64,000 nt of DNA from an uncultured Shewanella sp. (GTDB lineage: Bacteria; Pseudomonadota; Gammaproteobacteria; Enterobacterales; Shewanellaceae): assembly GCF_947501225.1 (NCBI RefSeq), contig NZ_CANMUW010000003.1, positions 248,001 to 312,000 on the forward strand. Direction: 5' to 3'. Position numbers and translations under genes: made by a program. Positions within the stretch are counted from its first letter, which is position 1. Every line of letters begins with the position of its first letter. A model generated the notes under the pieces. It did not search any database and was not told the origin of the DNA. It saw nothing but the letters and a program-made list of their open reading frames with translations. Shown piece by piece: positions 1 to 9,543 of the stretch.

Positions 1-1
1 C

Positions 2-646
2 TGGATGATGCCGGAGATGGACGGTATTGCGGTGATCGAGGAGCTGGATCGTATGGTCGCCGACGGCAGACTGGATAAGCGCCCGGTTATCATCATGATG
101 ACGGCTTATGCGGCCGAACCGCTGCAAAAAGATGTCGAGAAATCCAATATCTTCGCCATGCTGCAGAAACCGTTTAAGGCATCGGCGTTATTCGATGAGA
201 TCATCTCGGCCTTCGCCGATGAGCCTAAACTCAACCCGGTACAGGAGTTGACCGAAGAGAAGGTAGAGCAGGAAGCGGGTAAGGTGCTGCTGGTGGAGGA
301 TAACTTCATCAACCAGCAGGTTGCGACCGAGCTGCTTAAGAGTGCAGGTTATGAGGTGGATGTGGCCGAGAATGGTCAGATCGCTATCGATATGATCGAA
401 CAGAAGCAGTTCGATGCCGTGCTGATGGATATTCAGATGCCGGTGATGGATGGACTGACGGCCACCAAAGAGCTGCGTAAACGTTATAGCACCGCAGAGT
501 TGCCTATTATCGCGATGACGGCACACGCCATGTCCGGTGACAGAGAGAAGAGTCTGTCTGCCGGAATGAATGCGCACATCACCAAGCCCATAGTACTTAA
601 TGAGTTATTTGACACCTTAAGTCATTGGATTAACAAGAAAGAGTGA
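2..646 (+). CDS. C-terminal part of a hybrid histidine kinase or tandem receiver protein (5' end outside window)
   Basis: The reading frame is open at the left edge, so the gene starts before the window. The visible 214 residues hold the second half of one receiver domain (MPEMDG after the missing phospho-Asp, then the conserved Thr in MMTAYA and Lys in QKPF) and a complete second receiver (VLLVEDN acidic pair, phospho-Asp in LMDIQMP, MTAHA, ITKP). Two receivers in tandem at a C terminus are typical of hybrid sensor kinases. No Hpt or output domain follows, since the protein ends about 10 residues after the last receiver. Its kinase portion and signal cannot be judged. Confidence 0.9.
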   Translation, partial: WMMPEMDGIAVIEELDRMVADGRLDKRPVIIMMTAYAAEPLQKDVEKSNIFAMLQKPFKASALFDEIISAFADEPKLNPVQELTEEKVEQEAGKVLLVEDNFINQQVATELLKSAGYEVDVAENGQIAIDMIEQKQFDAVLMDIQMPVMDGLTATKELRKRYSTAELPIIAMTAHAMSGDREKSLSAGMNAHITKPIVLNELFDTLSHWINKKE

Positions 647-699
647 TTAATCGATTCGTATCCGAAAAGGAAAATTCTTGCCCGAATCGAGTGATTTAT

Positions 700-733
700 C
701 CGCCGATGGAGATAGTGTTATCTCCATCGGCGG
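700..733 (+). terminator. Perfect 15-bp hairpin after the receiver gene
   Basis: Arms 700-714 and 719-733 are perfectly complementary with a 4-nt GTGT loop. There is no run of T after it, so it may be a transcript-stabilising 3' hairpin or a Rho-dependent end rather than a classic intrinsic terminator. Confidence 0.5.
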
Positions 734-870
734 TAGTCATTGAATTATTTGCACTTGAGACTCTCTCTTGAGCAGTTTAAGCTCGTTTTACTCGTGAACA
801 TTTCATCGATGCAGCCAACAACAAAAACCAATAAGTGATTACGCTGCAGTCCCCCTTTCAAGGAGAGCAA

Positions 871-3279
871 ATGAAGCCCTATAACATCGCCCTGGCGGTA
901 GCACTGATCTCTATCCCGGCCGCCAACGTAATAGCCGCGCCGACAAATACCGCCACCATCATAAAGAAGAGTCAGCCAGCCAAAGGTTTCATCAATCTCT
1001 TTTACTCAAAAAGTGATGGTGAGTTGTATCTCGAAGCCAACAAGCTCAATCAACCCTTTCTGCTGCTGACCAGCCTACCCCATGGTGTGGGGTCTAACGA
1101 TATCGGCCTGGATCGTGGTCAGTTAGGTTACACGCGTATGGTGCAGTTTGAGCGTCAGGGCCCCTACCTTCTTCTTAAGCAACTTAATACGAACTACCGG
1201 GCGGGTACTGACAGCAGTGCCGAACTCAGGGCGGTGAAAGAGGCATTTGCAGAGTCGGTGCTGTGGCGTGGCAAGGTGATCGACGGTAAGCGGGATCTGG
1301 TATCGATCAATGAGTTGGTGGTAAGCGATCTCCACGGAATCGCCTCGACGCTGGAACGGGCAAAGCAGGGGAGTTACCGACTGGACAAGACGCGCTCGGT
1401 CATCCTGCCTGAAGGGGTCAAGTCCTTCGAGCGTAACAGCGATGTCGATGTGTTGCTCTCATTTAACAGCGAAAAACCCGGTGACTATGTCTCACAGGTG
1501 ACACCCGATGGTAAACATATGTCGGTGCGTCTGCGTTACTCATTTATTGCGCTGCCCGAAGAGGGCTATAACGCCCGCGATTACCACCCCATGAGTGGTT
1601 ACCTCTCGGATCAATATTTAGATTATGGCACCCGGGTTGATCAGGATATTAAACGGCGCCACCTTCTGCGTCACAGGCTGCAGAAGGTGACACCGGGAGC
1701 AGCGCCCAGTGAAGTGGTTAAACCTATCACCTACTACCTGGATCCCGGTGTGCCGGAGCCGATACGCAGTGCGCTGTTGGAAGGTGCCTCCTGGTGGGAA
1801 GAGGCATTTACCCAGGCCGGGTTTATCGATGGATTCAAAGTTGAACTGCTGCCTGAGGATGCCGATCCTCAGGATATCCGCTATAACGTGATTCAGTGGG
1901 TACACAGGGCCACCCGAGGCTGGTCCTACGGTTCGGCGGTGACCGATCCCAGAACCGGTGAGATCATCAAGGGGCATGTGACCCTGGGGAGTCAGAGAGT
2001 CAGGCAAGATCACCTTATCGCCCGTGGTCTGACCGCGGGATGGGAAAACAGGGCACAGGCCGCTGAAGCGGCCAAGGCACTCTCTCTGGCCCGGATCCGC
2101 CAGCTGGCGGCCCACGAGGTGGGGCATACGCTCGGATTCGATCATAATTTTGCTGCCTCGGGTAACGGTAACGCCTCGGTGATGGATTACCCCCATCCCC
2201 GGGTAACCCTAAAGGGCGATAAGATCGACATCTCTGCGCCCTATGGCACCGGACTAGGCGCCTGGGATAAATTTATGGTCGAGTATGGCTATGGTGAATA
2301 TGGTGACGAGCTTCAGCAGTCTACCCGGCTCTCAGAGCTCATCAGCAAGGTACAGCTGGACGGCCTGCGTTATATCGGTGAGGCCGATTCACGGGCCCGG
2401 GGAGCAAGCCATGCCTACGCGAGCCTATGGGACAACGGCAGCGATCCCGTCGCCGAACTTATTCGACTCGGTAAGGTGCGAACCCGGGCGATCGAGGATT
2501 TCTCAAGCCGGGCACTTTTGGATAAGCAGCCGATGGGGGAGCTCAGTGACGCCTTCGTGCCGGTCTATCTGTTGACCCGCTATCAGATCACGGCCGCGGC
2601 TAAGTTTATCGGCGGTACCGATTACAGCTATAACACAGGTATCGATGGTGAGTCCTGGCACTACCTCGCCCCACAGCTACAGAAGACGGCGCTTGATGCG
2701 CTGCTGCAAACACTCAAGCCATCGGCGCTGACGATATCCCAGCAACTGCAGGAAGCCCTGGTACCTAAGTCCGGTAACTATAGTCGCAGCCGCGAGAGTT
2801 TCGATTCAGCTCTGGGCGTGGTGAGCGACCCACTGGGGATGGCCGAAGTGTTGAGCCGCCATACCGTAGAGCAGCTTCTGACACCCGAGCGGTTAAACCG
2901 GGTCAATCAGGCTTACCTGAACGACAGGGAGGAGCAGCTCTCGGTTCCCGCTATCGTGGACAAGCTGCTTGGCAGCACCCTGTACGCGGATATTCCAACA
3001 GGGAGTCAGCTGGGAGTCTGGATGCGCGTCAACAGTGTCATCATAGATGAGCTGTTAACTGCATACCATGATGAGCGGACTCGCCCCGAGGTGAAGGCAC
3101 AACTTGCAGAACGATTGCGCTATACCCTTAAGCAACTTAAACGCAAAGTTAAACGTGCCAGCGCCTATGAGGCGGCACACTTTGCCTGGCTAGCCGATGG
3201 GGTGGAGAGAGGGATTAAAGATGTGAAAATCAGGCTGATCCCTAAGCCACTTAAGATGCCACCGGGCTCGCCGATCTAA
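871..3279 (+). CDS. Secreted zinc-dependent metalloprotease (DUF5117/DUF4953-type)
   Basis: An 802-residue protein starting with a clear signal peptide (MKPYNIALAVALI... cleaved near VIAA-AP), so it is probably periplasmic or exported. The metzincin-type zinc site HEVGHTLGFDHN lies around residues 418-429, followed by a Met-turn-like SVMDYPHPR. These are hallmarks of the large bacterial DUF5117/DUF4953 zinc metalloprotease family; the substrate is unknown. The ATG at 871 was chosen over an in-frame GTG at 835 because AAGGAGAG lies just upstream and the signal peptide begins there. It is a single gene between hairpins. A partial second copy of its last ~80 bp lies immediately downstream. Confidence 0.88.
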   Translation: MKPYNIALAVALISIPAANVIAAPTNTATIIKKSQPAKGFINLFYSKSDGELYLEANKLNQPFLLLTSLPHGVGSNDIGLDRGQLGYTRMVQFERQGPYLLLKQLNTNYRAGTDSSAELRAVKEAFAESVLWRGKVIDGKRDLVSINELVVSDLHGIASTLERAKQGSYRLDKTRSVILPEGVKSFERNSDVDVLLSFNSEKPGDYVSQVTPDGKHMSVRLRYSFIALPEEGYNARDYHPMSGYLSDQYLDYGTRVDQDIKRRHLLRHRLQKVTPGAAPSEVVKPITYYLDPGVPEPIRSALLEGASWWEEAFTQAGFIDGFKVELLPEDADPQDIRYNVIQWVHRATRGWSYGSAVTDPRTGEIIKGHVTLGSQRVRQDHLIARGLTAGWENRAQAAEAAKALSLARIRQLAAHEVGHTLGFDHNFAASGNGNASVMDYPHPRVTLKGDKIDISAPYGTGLGAWDKFMVEYGYGEYGDELQQSTRLSELISKVQLDGLRYIGEADSRARGASHAYASLWDNGSDPVAELIRLGKVRTRAIEDFSSRALLDKQPMGELSDAFVPVYLLTRYQITAAAKFIGGTDYSYNTGIDGESWHYLAPQLQKTALDALLQTLKPSALTISQQLQEALVPKSGNYSRSRESFDSALGVVSDPLGMAEVLSRHTVEQLLTPERLNRVNQAYLNDREEQLSVPAIVDKLLGSTLYADIPTGSQLGVWMRVNSVIIDELLTAYHDERTRPEVKAQLAERLRYTLKQLKRKVKRASAYEAAHFAWLADGVERGIKDVKIRLIPKPLKMPPGSPI

Positions 3280-3331
3280 CTATTTTTTCCGGCCTCGCAA
3301 TTTCATGGGGCCGATCCCCATGTCATGATTA

Positions 3332-3428
3332 GCTGGTGGGGTGGAAAGCGGGGTAAAGATGTGGAAGTGAAGCTGATCTCTATGCCTGATAGAGCCACTT
3401 AAGATGCCACCGGGCTCGCCTATCTAAC
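3332..3428 (+). repeat. Degenerate duplicate of the metalloprotease 3' end
   Basis: This stretch repeats the end of the upstream gene (about 3190-3280): both contain GGGGTGGA, AAAGATGTG, GCTGATC and the block CCACTTAAGATGCCACCGGG followed by CTCGCC and a TCTAAC stop context. The copy carries a short insertion and frame-breaking changes and is not translated as a gene. It is best explained by a local duplication or by recombination with a lost paralogue. Confidence 0.75.
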
Positions 3429-3458
3429 AGCTCTCTCAGCCAGTGGTGAAATGAAAAA

Positions 3459-3484
3459 TCCCGACCCGCGTGAGCGGATCGGGA
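3459..3484. terminator. Hairpin between convergent metalloprotease and RND genes
   Basis: TCCCGA (3459-3464) and TCGGGA (3479-3484) flank an inner CCGC/GCGG stem with a GTGA loop. It sits between two convergent genes and may end transcription from either side. A TTTTTT run follows about 14 nt downstream. Confidence 0.5.
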
Positions 3485-3560
3485 GTGCCGGGAAGCAATT
3501 TTTTATCAATGTATCAAGCTATCAATTCATTAAGCTTTTTTCTCAATTAATCAGACCGCA

Positions 3561-6500
3561 TTAACCTCCTCTACGTGGATAGGGAATTCTGAATGCCAGG
3601 GTGTAGGTCACCGGCAGTACGATAAGGGTCAATACCGAAGCAAAGCCCAGGCCGAAGATGATGGTGATCGCCATGGAGCCGAAGAAGGCATCGCTCAGTA
3701 GCGGTAACATACCCAGCATGGTTGTGATAGCCGCCATCAACACGGGGCGCACACGGCTGACCGATGAGTCGATGACCGCAAGGTAAGCCTCCTTGCCCTG
3801 ACTCAGCTCCAGGTTTATCTGATCCACCAGTACTATGCCATTTTTGATGATCATACCGGTCAGACTCAGCAGACCCAGCAGCGCCATAAAGCTGAAGGGG
3901 GCATCGAACAGCAGTAGCCCGGATACCACACCTATGAGTGACAGTGGTACGGTGAACCAGATAACCAGAGGCTGGCGTACCGAGTTAAACAGCAGCACGG
4001 TGATGAGGAACATGGCCAGATAACCCATAGGAATTGAGCTGAATACCGACACCTGCGCCTCGCCGGCGGTTTCAAACTCTCCGCCCCACTCGAGCTCATA
4101 ACCACTGGGAAGCTCGATGGCTTCGATGTCGGCCCTGATCTTTCTAAATACCGAGTCGGCCGTCTCGTCGGTGCCGTTAATCGGGTCGGCATAGACTGCC
4201 AGCATACGTTTCCTGTCACGGCGCATGATGAGCGGATTTTCCCACTCGGTGCTGAACTCGGAAACCACTTGAGTCGCCGGTACGAACAGATTGTTTTCGC
4301 TGCTCCAGACCTGCAGCTTCCACAGGCTGTCCGCATCTAAACGCTCTTCGGCCGGAGCCCGGGCTATGATAGGCAACAGGTGGCTGTTTTCACGGTAGAC
4401 CCCCACCTGCTTGCCACTGAAGTTAACCAGCAGGGAGTTATCGAGATCTTGCTTGCTGATCCCGGTCTCACGTGCCTGAGCCAGAGCGAGTTGCGGACGG
4501 ATCAGGGTCACCTGATTGCGCCAGCTATGTCTCACGCCTACGGCTGTCGGCTCTGCATCTAATATTGCTTCTGCCTGGGTCGCCAGCTGACGCAGCACCT
4601 TTGGATCTTCACCATAGAAGCGCGCCTCTATCTTAGCGGCCGGGCTCGGACCATTCTCCATATATTTGAAGCGATACTCAGCTTCCGGATACTTGAGGCT
4701 TAGCTCCCGCTCAAGGGTACGCATATATTGATTCAAGGTGGTGAGATCTGTCATCTCGATCAACAGCTGGCCGTAAGCGTTATAGCCCTTCTCCGGTGCA
4801 TATGAGAGCACAAATCGCTGCGCCCCCTGGCCAGTCACGCTGGTGAGATTGACCAGACCGATATCATGCACCTCCTGCTGCTGCATCAGGTCCTTCCCGA
4901 TTCGTCCGAGCAGGTGCTCGGTTGCCTTGATGTCGGTACCCTCAGGCATCCATACATCGACAAAGAACATCGGCGTGTTCGAGGCCGGGAAGAAGACATT
5001 TTTCACGTGTCCGAATCCCATCACCGAGGAGATCAGCGCGGCGACAACGATAAGTATGGTGATGGCGCGAAAACGCATCGCCAGATTGAGCACGCCTCGG
5101 TACAGGTTGAATATCCAACCCTTGTATGGGTCATCATCTTCATCACTGCTGACTTCGCCGTCTTTGAACATCAGGTGACAGAAGAAGGGGGTCAGGGTCA
5201 TGGCGGTGATCCAGCTGATAAACAGTGAGATCAGCAGCACCTGGAACAGGGATACACAGAACTCGCCGGTTGCCGTATCAGACAGGCCGATCGGTGCAAA
5301 GGCTAGAATGGCGATGACTGTGGCGCCCAGCAGTGGCCACTGAGTCTGGGACACCACCTCTTTGGCGGTTTCCAGCCTGGACTGGCCGCGTTTTATGCCG
5401 ATAAGGATCCCTTCGGTCACCACGATGGCGTTATCCACCAACATACCCAGGGCTATGATCAGCGCCCCCAGTGAGATGATCTGCAGCTCGATATTGAGCA
5501 CATTCATCATGATAAAGGTACCCAATATGGTCAGCAGCAGTACCAGCCCCATCAGCAGGCCCGCCCGCACTCCCATAAATATCAGCAGTACGCCGATCAC
5601 GATGGCGATAGATTCGGCCAGATTGACCAGAAAGCCCGAGACAGTTTGGTCAACCATCTTACTCTGGTCGTAGACCTTAACGAGCTCCAGACCAATAGGA
5701 CGCTGATCGTCAAGCTCGGCAAGCCTCTGGTTAATGGCTGCACCCACATCGACCACGTTCACGCCGCCGGAAAATGCGATACCTACCGATAACGCCGCCT
5801 CGCCATTGCCGTGATAGATCTCTGTTGGGGTTTCATCGTTATCTTTATAGATCTCGGCGATATCGCCAAGGTAGATAAGCTTAGTGCTGCCGGGGGCGCT
5901 GATAAGCAGGCGCTCCATCTGCTTAACCTGGTTAAATTCGCCGGTTGGGTGAATACGGATACGGTTATCGCCGACCCGGATGCTGCCCGCATTGGAGACG
6001 ACGTTCTGGCTGTTGATCAGGCTATAGATATAGTCCTGATCCAGGCCTAAGGCGTTGAGCTTCTGCTGTGATATTTCGACAACCACCTGCTCGGTAATTT
6101 TACCGGCTATGTTGACCTTTTTAACCCCATCGACCAGTACCAGTTCACGCCTGAGGAAGTCGGCATAGTTCTGCAGTTCCCGGTTTGAGTAACCATCACC
6201 TGTGATGTTAAGCAAGATGCCGTAGACATCACCGAAATCGTCGATAACGCTGGGTGTCATCACCCCCGGTGGCAGCTCACCTGTCTTGTCACTGACCTTA
6301 CGGCGAAGCTCATCCCATACCTGGGGCAGCTCTGTGGCATCGTAATGGTCCTCTACCTCAACCTCTATCTGAGACAGGCCGGCACTGTTGACCGAGGTGA
6401 TATGTTTGACGGCATCGAGCTGCTGAATCGCATCTTCCAGCGCAAGGGTGACCTCCTCCTCTACCTGTTCGGGTGAGGCGCCGGGATATGCGGTGACTAC

Positions 6501-6638
6501 GAGTGCCTGTTTGAGCGTGAACTCGGGGAATTCGAGCTGACCCAGGCCAAGAAAAGAGATACTGCCCCCAACGAGCAGTAGCAGGGCAAACATCCAGCTG
6601 ACAACTTTATGTTCGATTGAGTATTGAGCGAAATTCAC
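3561..6638 (-). CDS. RND family efflux transporter, inner-membrane permease
   Basis: A 1025-residue protein of normal length for HAE1/AcrB-type RND pumps. It has the typical order: one N-terminal helix (VVSWMFALLLLVGG), a periplasmic porter domain, a helix bundle with the proton-relay motif GMLVDNAIVV, a second periplasmic domain, and a final helix bundle including GLLSLTGMIIKNGIVLVD. It pumps small molecules out of the periplasm or inner leaflet using the proton gradient. It lies downstream of, and on the same strand as, the adaptor gene (82-bp gap), so the two probably form a pump operon. No outer-membrane factor is encoded next to them, so a TolC-like protein from elsewhere would be needed. 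The substrate is not deducible. Confidence 0.93.
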   Translation of the reverse strand: MNFAQYSIEHKVVSWMFALLLLVGGSISFLGLGQLEFPEFTLKQALVVTAYPGASPEQVEEEVTLALEDAIQQLDAVKHITSVNSAGLSQIEVEVEDHYDATELPQVWDELRRKVSDKTGELPPGVMTPSVIDDFGDVYGILLNITGDGYSNRELQNYADFLRRELVLVDGVKKVNIAGKITEQVVVEISQQKLNALGLDQDYIYSLINSQNVVSNAGSIRVGDNRIRIHPTGEFNQVKQMERLLISAPGSTKLIYLGDIAEIYKDNDETPTEIYHGNGEAALSVGIAFSGGVNVVDVGAAINQRLAELDDQRPIGLELVKVYDQSKMVDQTVSGFLVNLAESIAIVIGVLLIFMGVRAGLLMGLVLLLTILGTFIMMNVLNIELQIISLGALIIALGMLVDNAIVVTEGILIGIKRGQSRLETAKEVVSQTQWPLLGATVIAILAFAPIGLSDTATGEFCVSLFQVLLISLFISWITAMTLTPFFCHLMFKDGEVSSDEDDDPYKGWIFNLYRGVLNLAMRFRAITILIVVAALISSVMGFGHVKNVFFPASNTPMFFVDVWMPEGTDIKATEHLLGRIGKDLMQQQEVHDIGLVNLTSVTGQGAQRFVLSYAPEKGYNAYGQLLIEMTDLTTLNQYMRTLERELSLKYPEAEYRFKYMENGPSPAAKIEARFYGEDPKVLRQLATQAEAILDAEPTAVGVRHSWRNQVTLIRPQLALAQARETGISKQDLDNSLLVNFSGKQVGVYRENSHLLPIIARAPAEERLDADSLWKLQVWSSENNLFVPATQVVSEFSTEWENPLIMRRDRKRMLAVYADPINGTDETADSVFRKIRADIEAIELPSGYELEWGGEFETAGEAQVSVFSSIPMGYLAMFLITVLLFNSVRQPLVIWFTVPLSLIGVVSGLLLFDAPFSFMALLGLLSLTGMIIKNGIVLVDQINLELSQGKEAYLAVIDSSVSRVRPVLMAAITTMLGMLPLLSDAFFGSMAITIIFGLGFASVLTLIVLPVTYTLAFRIPYPRRGG

Positions 6639-6673
6639 AGGTTAAATCCTTGCAGGCGAAAGCGGTTAATTAA

Positions 6674-6693
6674 TTAATACCGATTGGTATAAG
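6674..6693. repeat. Short inverted repeat of the ATACC-GATT-GGTAT type
   Basis: ATACC (6677-6681) and GGTAT (6686-6690) surround GATT in the gap between adaptor and pump genes. The sequence resembles the outer tip of the terminal inverted repeats of the element at 41421-41800, so it may be a solo remnant of that family. Confidence 0.4.
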
Positions 6694-6720
6694 AGCGGCT
6701 GGAGGCAATACCGGAAGGTA

Positions 6721-7800
6721 TTACACCCCACGTTGCCAGCGAAGTGGTTTAACGTGTTGTTCGGCCGACAGGTACTGCACGCCGGCAACCACGAATTGAT
6801 CGCCCAAGCTTAGCCCTTGTAGAATTTCGACCCCCTCAGTGGTTACACGGCCCAGGGTGACGATTTGAGGCATCACCTTGCCGGTCTCGCTGTGGTAGAG
6901 CCAGACGATATTCTCACCATCGAGATCTCGCTTCATCACGGCACTGGCCGGAACCACAGTTTTGCTTGGCTCATTGCCTGAAGAGAGGTCCAGTGTCAGC
7001 TCAGCACTCATACCCGGAAGTACGTTAAACTGTGTGGGTCTTGGCAGTGTATATACCACTTCATAGCTCTGAGTGCCTGGAGTGACCTGGGTTGCGTACT
7101 CTTTCAGGCTGACCGTGTAGCTGAACTCCGGCTGAGTGCTGAAACGAACCTGAGGTTGAAACTTTGCATCCGGATTAAAGGTGATGGCGCGGCTGGCCAT
7201 AGATTCAGGAACCTGAATGACGACATCGATATTACGGTCTCTCTGTAAGACTAAGACAGATTGATTGGCCTGAACCATCTGGAAGTTATCCATGGAGATC
7301 TTTGCGACTGTGCCGTCATAGGGGGCTGTCAAACGGGTGTAGCTTAACTGGTCGCGGGCGTTGGCAAGGGCTGCGGTGGCAGACTTTAGCTGGGCCTTGG
7401 CCAGATCATAATCGGCTTGAGAGATCAGTTCGCGGCGCAGGAGTTCTCCCTTACGTTTATAGTCGGCAGTTGCCAGTTCATGATCGGCTTCGCGGTTAAG
7501 CAGGGTGTTACGGGCATCTCTGTCATCTAAGCGGGCTAAAGTCGCGCCTTTTTTCACCTGCTGTCCCTCGACCAGAGTAAAGTCAATGAGCTGGCCGGGT
7601 ACCCTAAAGGCCAGATCGGCCTGTTTCGTGGCGGCAATTTTCGCCGGAAACGCCCGGATAGAAGCGGCATTAACATCTGTAACCTCTAACAACTTCACCG
7701 GTCTTATCGGTTGCGGGGCAACTTCAGTAGACTCTGCGCTGCAGCCGGCCAAAATGGCCGTGGTCATTAGAAAGATGAGTGTTTTCGATAGATGCTTCAT
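6721..7800 (-). CDS. RND efflux periplasmic adaptor (membrane fusion) lipoprotein
   Basis: A 359-residue HlyD/AcrA-family adaptor. The signal sequence ends in the lipobox LAGC, so it is probably lipidated and anchored in the inner membrane. The biotinyl-lipoyl halves flank a helical hairpin (VEGQQVKKGATLARLDD... and TAPYDGTVAKI), followed by beta-barrel and membrane-proximal domains. The start at 7800 gives an ideal lipoprotein signal; in-frame ATGs at 7815 and 7836 would add a few residues. It is first in the operon with the RND pump and divergent from a LysR regulator, which probably controls it. Confidence 0.92.
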   Translation of the reverse strand: MKHLSKTLIFLMTTAILAGCSAESTEVAPQPIRPVKLLEVTDVNAASIRAFPAKIAATKQADLAFRVPGQLIDFTLVEGQQVKKGATLARLDDRDARNTLLNREADHELATADYKRKGELLRRELISQADYDLAKAQLKSATAALANARDQLSYTRLTAPYDGTVAKISMDNFQMVQANQSVLVLQRDRNIDVVIQVPESMASRAITFNPDAKFQPQVRFSTQPEFSYTVSLKEYATQVTPGTQSYEVVYTLPRPTQFNVLPGMSAELTLDLSSGNEPSKTVVPASAVMKRDLDGENIVWLYHSETGKVMPQIVTLGRVTTEGVEILQGLSLGDQFVVAGVQYLSAEQHVKPLRWQRGV

Positions 7801-7881
7801 AGAGCGGGTTTCCATATTTGCGACAAACTGTATCAATTGCCGCTAAGATAGCAGTATCTAATATTGAATAAAATGGGAATG

Positions 7882-7902
7882 TTTGGAACCATCGGTTCCA
7901 AA
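7882..7902. promoter_or_regulatory. Perfect palindrome in the divergent LysR/efflux promoter region
   Basis: TTTGGAACC (7882-7890) and GGTTCCAAA (7894-7902) are perfect 9-bp arms around ATC. Its place between the divergent adaptor and LysR genes suggests the regulator's binding site (inference). It also fits the T-N11-A form of LysR boxes. Confidence 0.6.
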
Positions 7903-8027
7903 AAATGAAACTATTTATTCTTGATTGTCGAATAGACTCTGTGCATGATAACTCTGGGTAAAGGGTTCCCGCTTAGATTATTAATCTGGTGAGAAGCACT
8001 AGAGTGGTTGTTGAGTGAGAGTGAGTT

Positions 8028-8978
8028 ATGAAAACCGAAGATATTTCCCTGTTTCATCGCATCGTTGAAACTGGCAGCCTGGTGGACGCGGCAGACCTGC
8101 TGAACCTCCCCAAATCGACAGTGAGTCGCCGCCTGCAAACCTTAGAAGACGATCTGAAGGTGAAGCTCTTTCATCGTCAGAGTCGCTCCATGACATTAAC
8201 CGCTTCGGGAAGCCACTTCTACGATAAGACTCAGTCTATTCTCGGGGATCTCGAACAGACCATAGTGGAGCTCACCGATACCGAGGCCGAGGTTGGCGGG
8301 CACCTGCGTATCCTTATCTTCCCAGTGCCCCAGCTACCGGATATTGTTACCGGTATCTTCGAATTTATGGATCACAACCCGGATCTCACCGTCGAGCTGA
8401 TTGTCAGCACCGAGCCTCAGGATATGATCCGTAATAAGATCGATCTTGCCTTCATGGTTGAGGACTCCTTCAACGAAAATGAGATGGTGGCAAGGGAGAT
8501 GCTCAGTGAGGTGCTCTATTTTGTTGCCAGTCCTGAGTATCTGGCCAAGGCGGGTACTCCAAGGCTCCCGGAAGAGCTTGCGAATCATAACTCAATCCTG
8601 TTCCGTTACCCTAACGGGCGTATCTTCAATGATGTACCGTTCGGCAACGACAGGACTATAGGGGTGAAGGGGAACTTGTGCCTCAACAGCATAGAGCTCT
8701 GTTTGCAGGCGACCTTAAGCGGAAGGGGAATCGCCTTTCTGCCTATTGAGCTGACCCATGAGTATATAGAGCGGGGCGAGCTCAACATACTGTTTGAAGA
8801 TGTTGAGCCCTATATCGGCAAGTGTTATCTGGTCTACCCCTCCAGACGCTTTATCAGCTTAGCGAGCCAGCGATTCATCGATCATATGATGGCAGCCCTC
8901 GAGCGGTGTAACTCAGGTAGAGGCTGTGCCCGGGAGGAGAGATTGAAGGGATCCATCAAGTCCTGGCACTCATCATAA
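8028..8978 (+). CDS. LysR-family transcriptional regulator
   Basis: A 316-residue protein with an N-terminal winged helix-turn-helix (residues 1-60; LVDAADLLNLPKSTVSRRLQTLE) and a C-terminal effector-binding domain of the periplasmic-binding-protein fold (SGRGIAFLPIELTHEYI). The recognition helix KSTVSRRLQ is like that of the AaeR/PecT-type LysR group that often controls efflux genes. It is divergent from the RND adaptor-pump operon with a perfect palindrome between them, so it probably regulates that pump and itself. Confidence 0.93.
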   Translation: MKTEDISLFHRIVETGSLVDAADLLNLPKSTVSRRLQTLEDDLKVKLFHRQSRSMTLTASGSHFYDKTQSILGDLEQTIVELTDTEAEVGGHLRILIFPVPQLPDIVTGIFEFMDHNPDLTVELIVSTEPQDMIRNKIDLAFMVEDSFNENEMVAREMLSEVLYFVASPEYLAKAGTPRLPEELANHNSILFRYPNGRIFNDVPFGNDRTIGVKGNLCLNSIELCLQATLSGRGIAFLPIELTHEYIERGELNILFEDVEPYIGKCYLVYPSRRFISLASQRFIDHMMAALERCNSGRGCAREERLKGSIKSWHSS

Positions 8979-8997
8979 GTATTAGGGCATGCGCTGG

Positions 8998-9543
8998 TTA
9001 TTTTTGCATAAATACTACCACTACGGCATGAACCGGTTTAAGGCTGGGGTTGCCGTATCTGTGGGGCAGGTGACCCTTAAAGTAGGTGAGGTTGCCCGCC
9101 TCTATCTCAAACATCTCCCCCTGAACCTCTAAAGTGGCGGTCCCTTCCAGACAGAGGAAGAGTTCATGGCTGCCCTCTGGGTGTGGCACGCCCTTGGTGT
9201 TGCAGCCGGGCATCATGATCACATCATTGATCTGCAGATTTTGGGTGCTGATGGGACTGGTGCGGGTGCTGATAAACTTGCCGTCATGCTGGTGGGAGAC
9301 CGGCATATCTTTTCTTTCCACCTTAGTGACATGTACAGATTGTCTGCGGGTTATCAAGTCATCCACCGTCACCCCCAATGCCTGAGCGACCTTCATCACC
9401 ACGTTGATGCTGGGGTTACTGTTCGCGCCCTCCATATTGGCCAGGGTAGCCCGGGGGATCCCGGCCATCTCGGCCAGCTCTATCTGAGTCAGCTTATGCT
9501 GGGCGCGAAGACGCTTGATACCTTCGTTGATCGGATTGGACAT
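8998..9543 (-). CDS. XRE-type regulator with C-terminal cupin domain
   Basis: A 181-residue protein with an N-terminal Cro/C1-type helix-turn-helix (residues 7-62; LTQIELAEMAGIPRATLANME) and a C-terminal cupin_2 barrel (PHPEGSHELFLCLEGTATLEVQGE and HRYGNP). This two-domain form is common in regulators of small-molecule metabolism, in which the cupin probably senses a ligand. It converges with the LysR gene, 19 bp apart, and appears monocistronic. Ligand and targets are unknown. Confidence 0.92.
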   Translation of the reverse strand: MSNPINEGIKRLRAQHKLTQIELAEMAGIPRATLANMEGANSNPSINVVMKVAQALGVTVDDLITRRQSVHVTKVERKDMPVSHQHDGKFISTRTSPISTQNLQINDVIMMPGCNTKGVPHPEGSHELFLCLEGTATLEVQGEMFEIEAGNLTYFKGHLPHRYGNPSLKPVHAVVVVFMQK

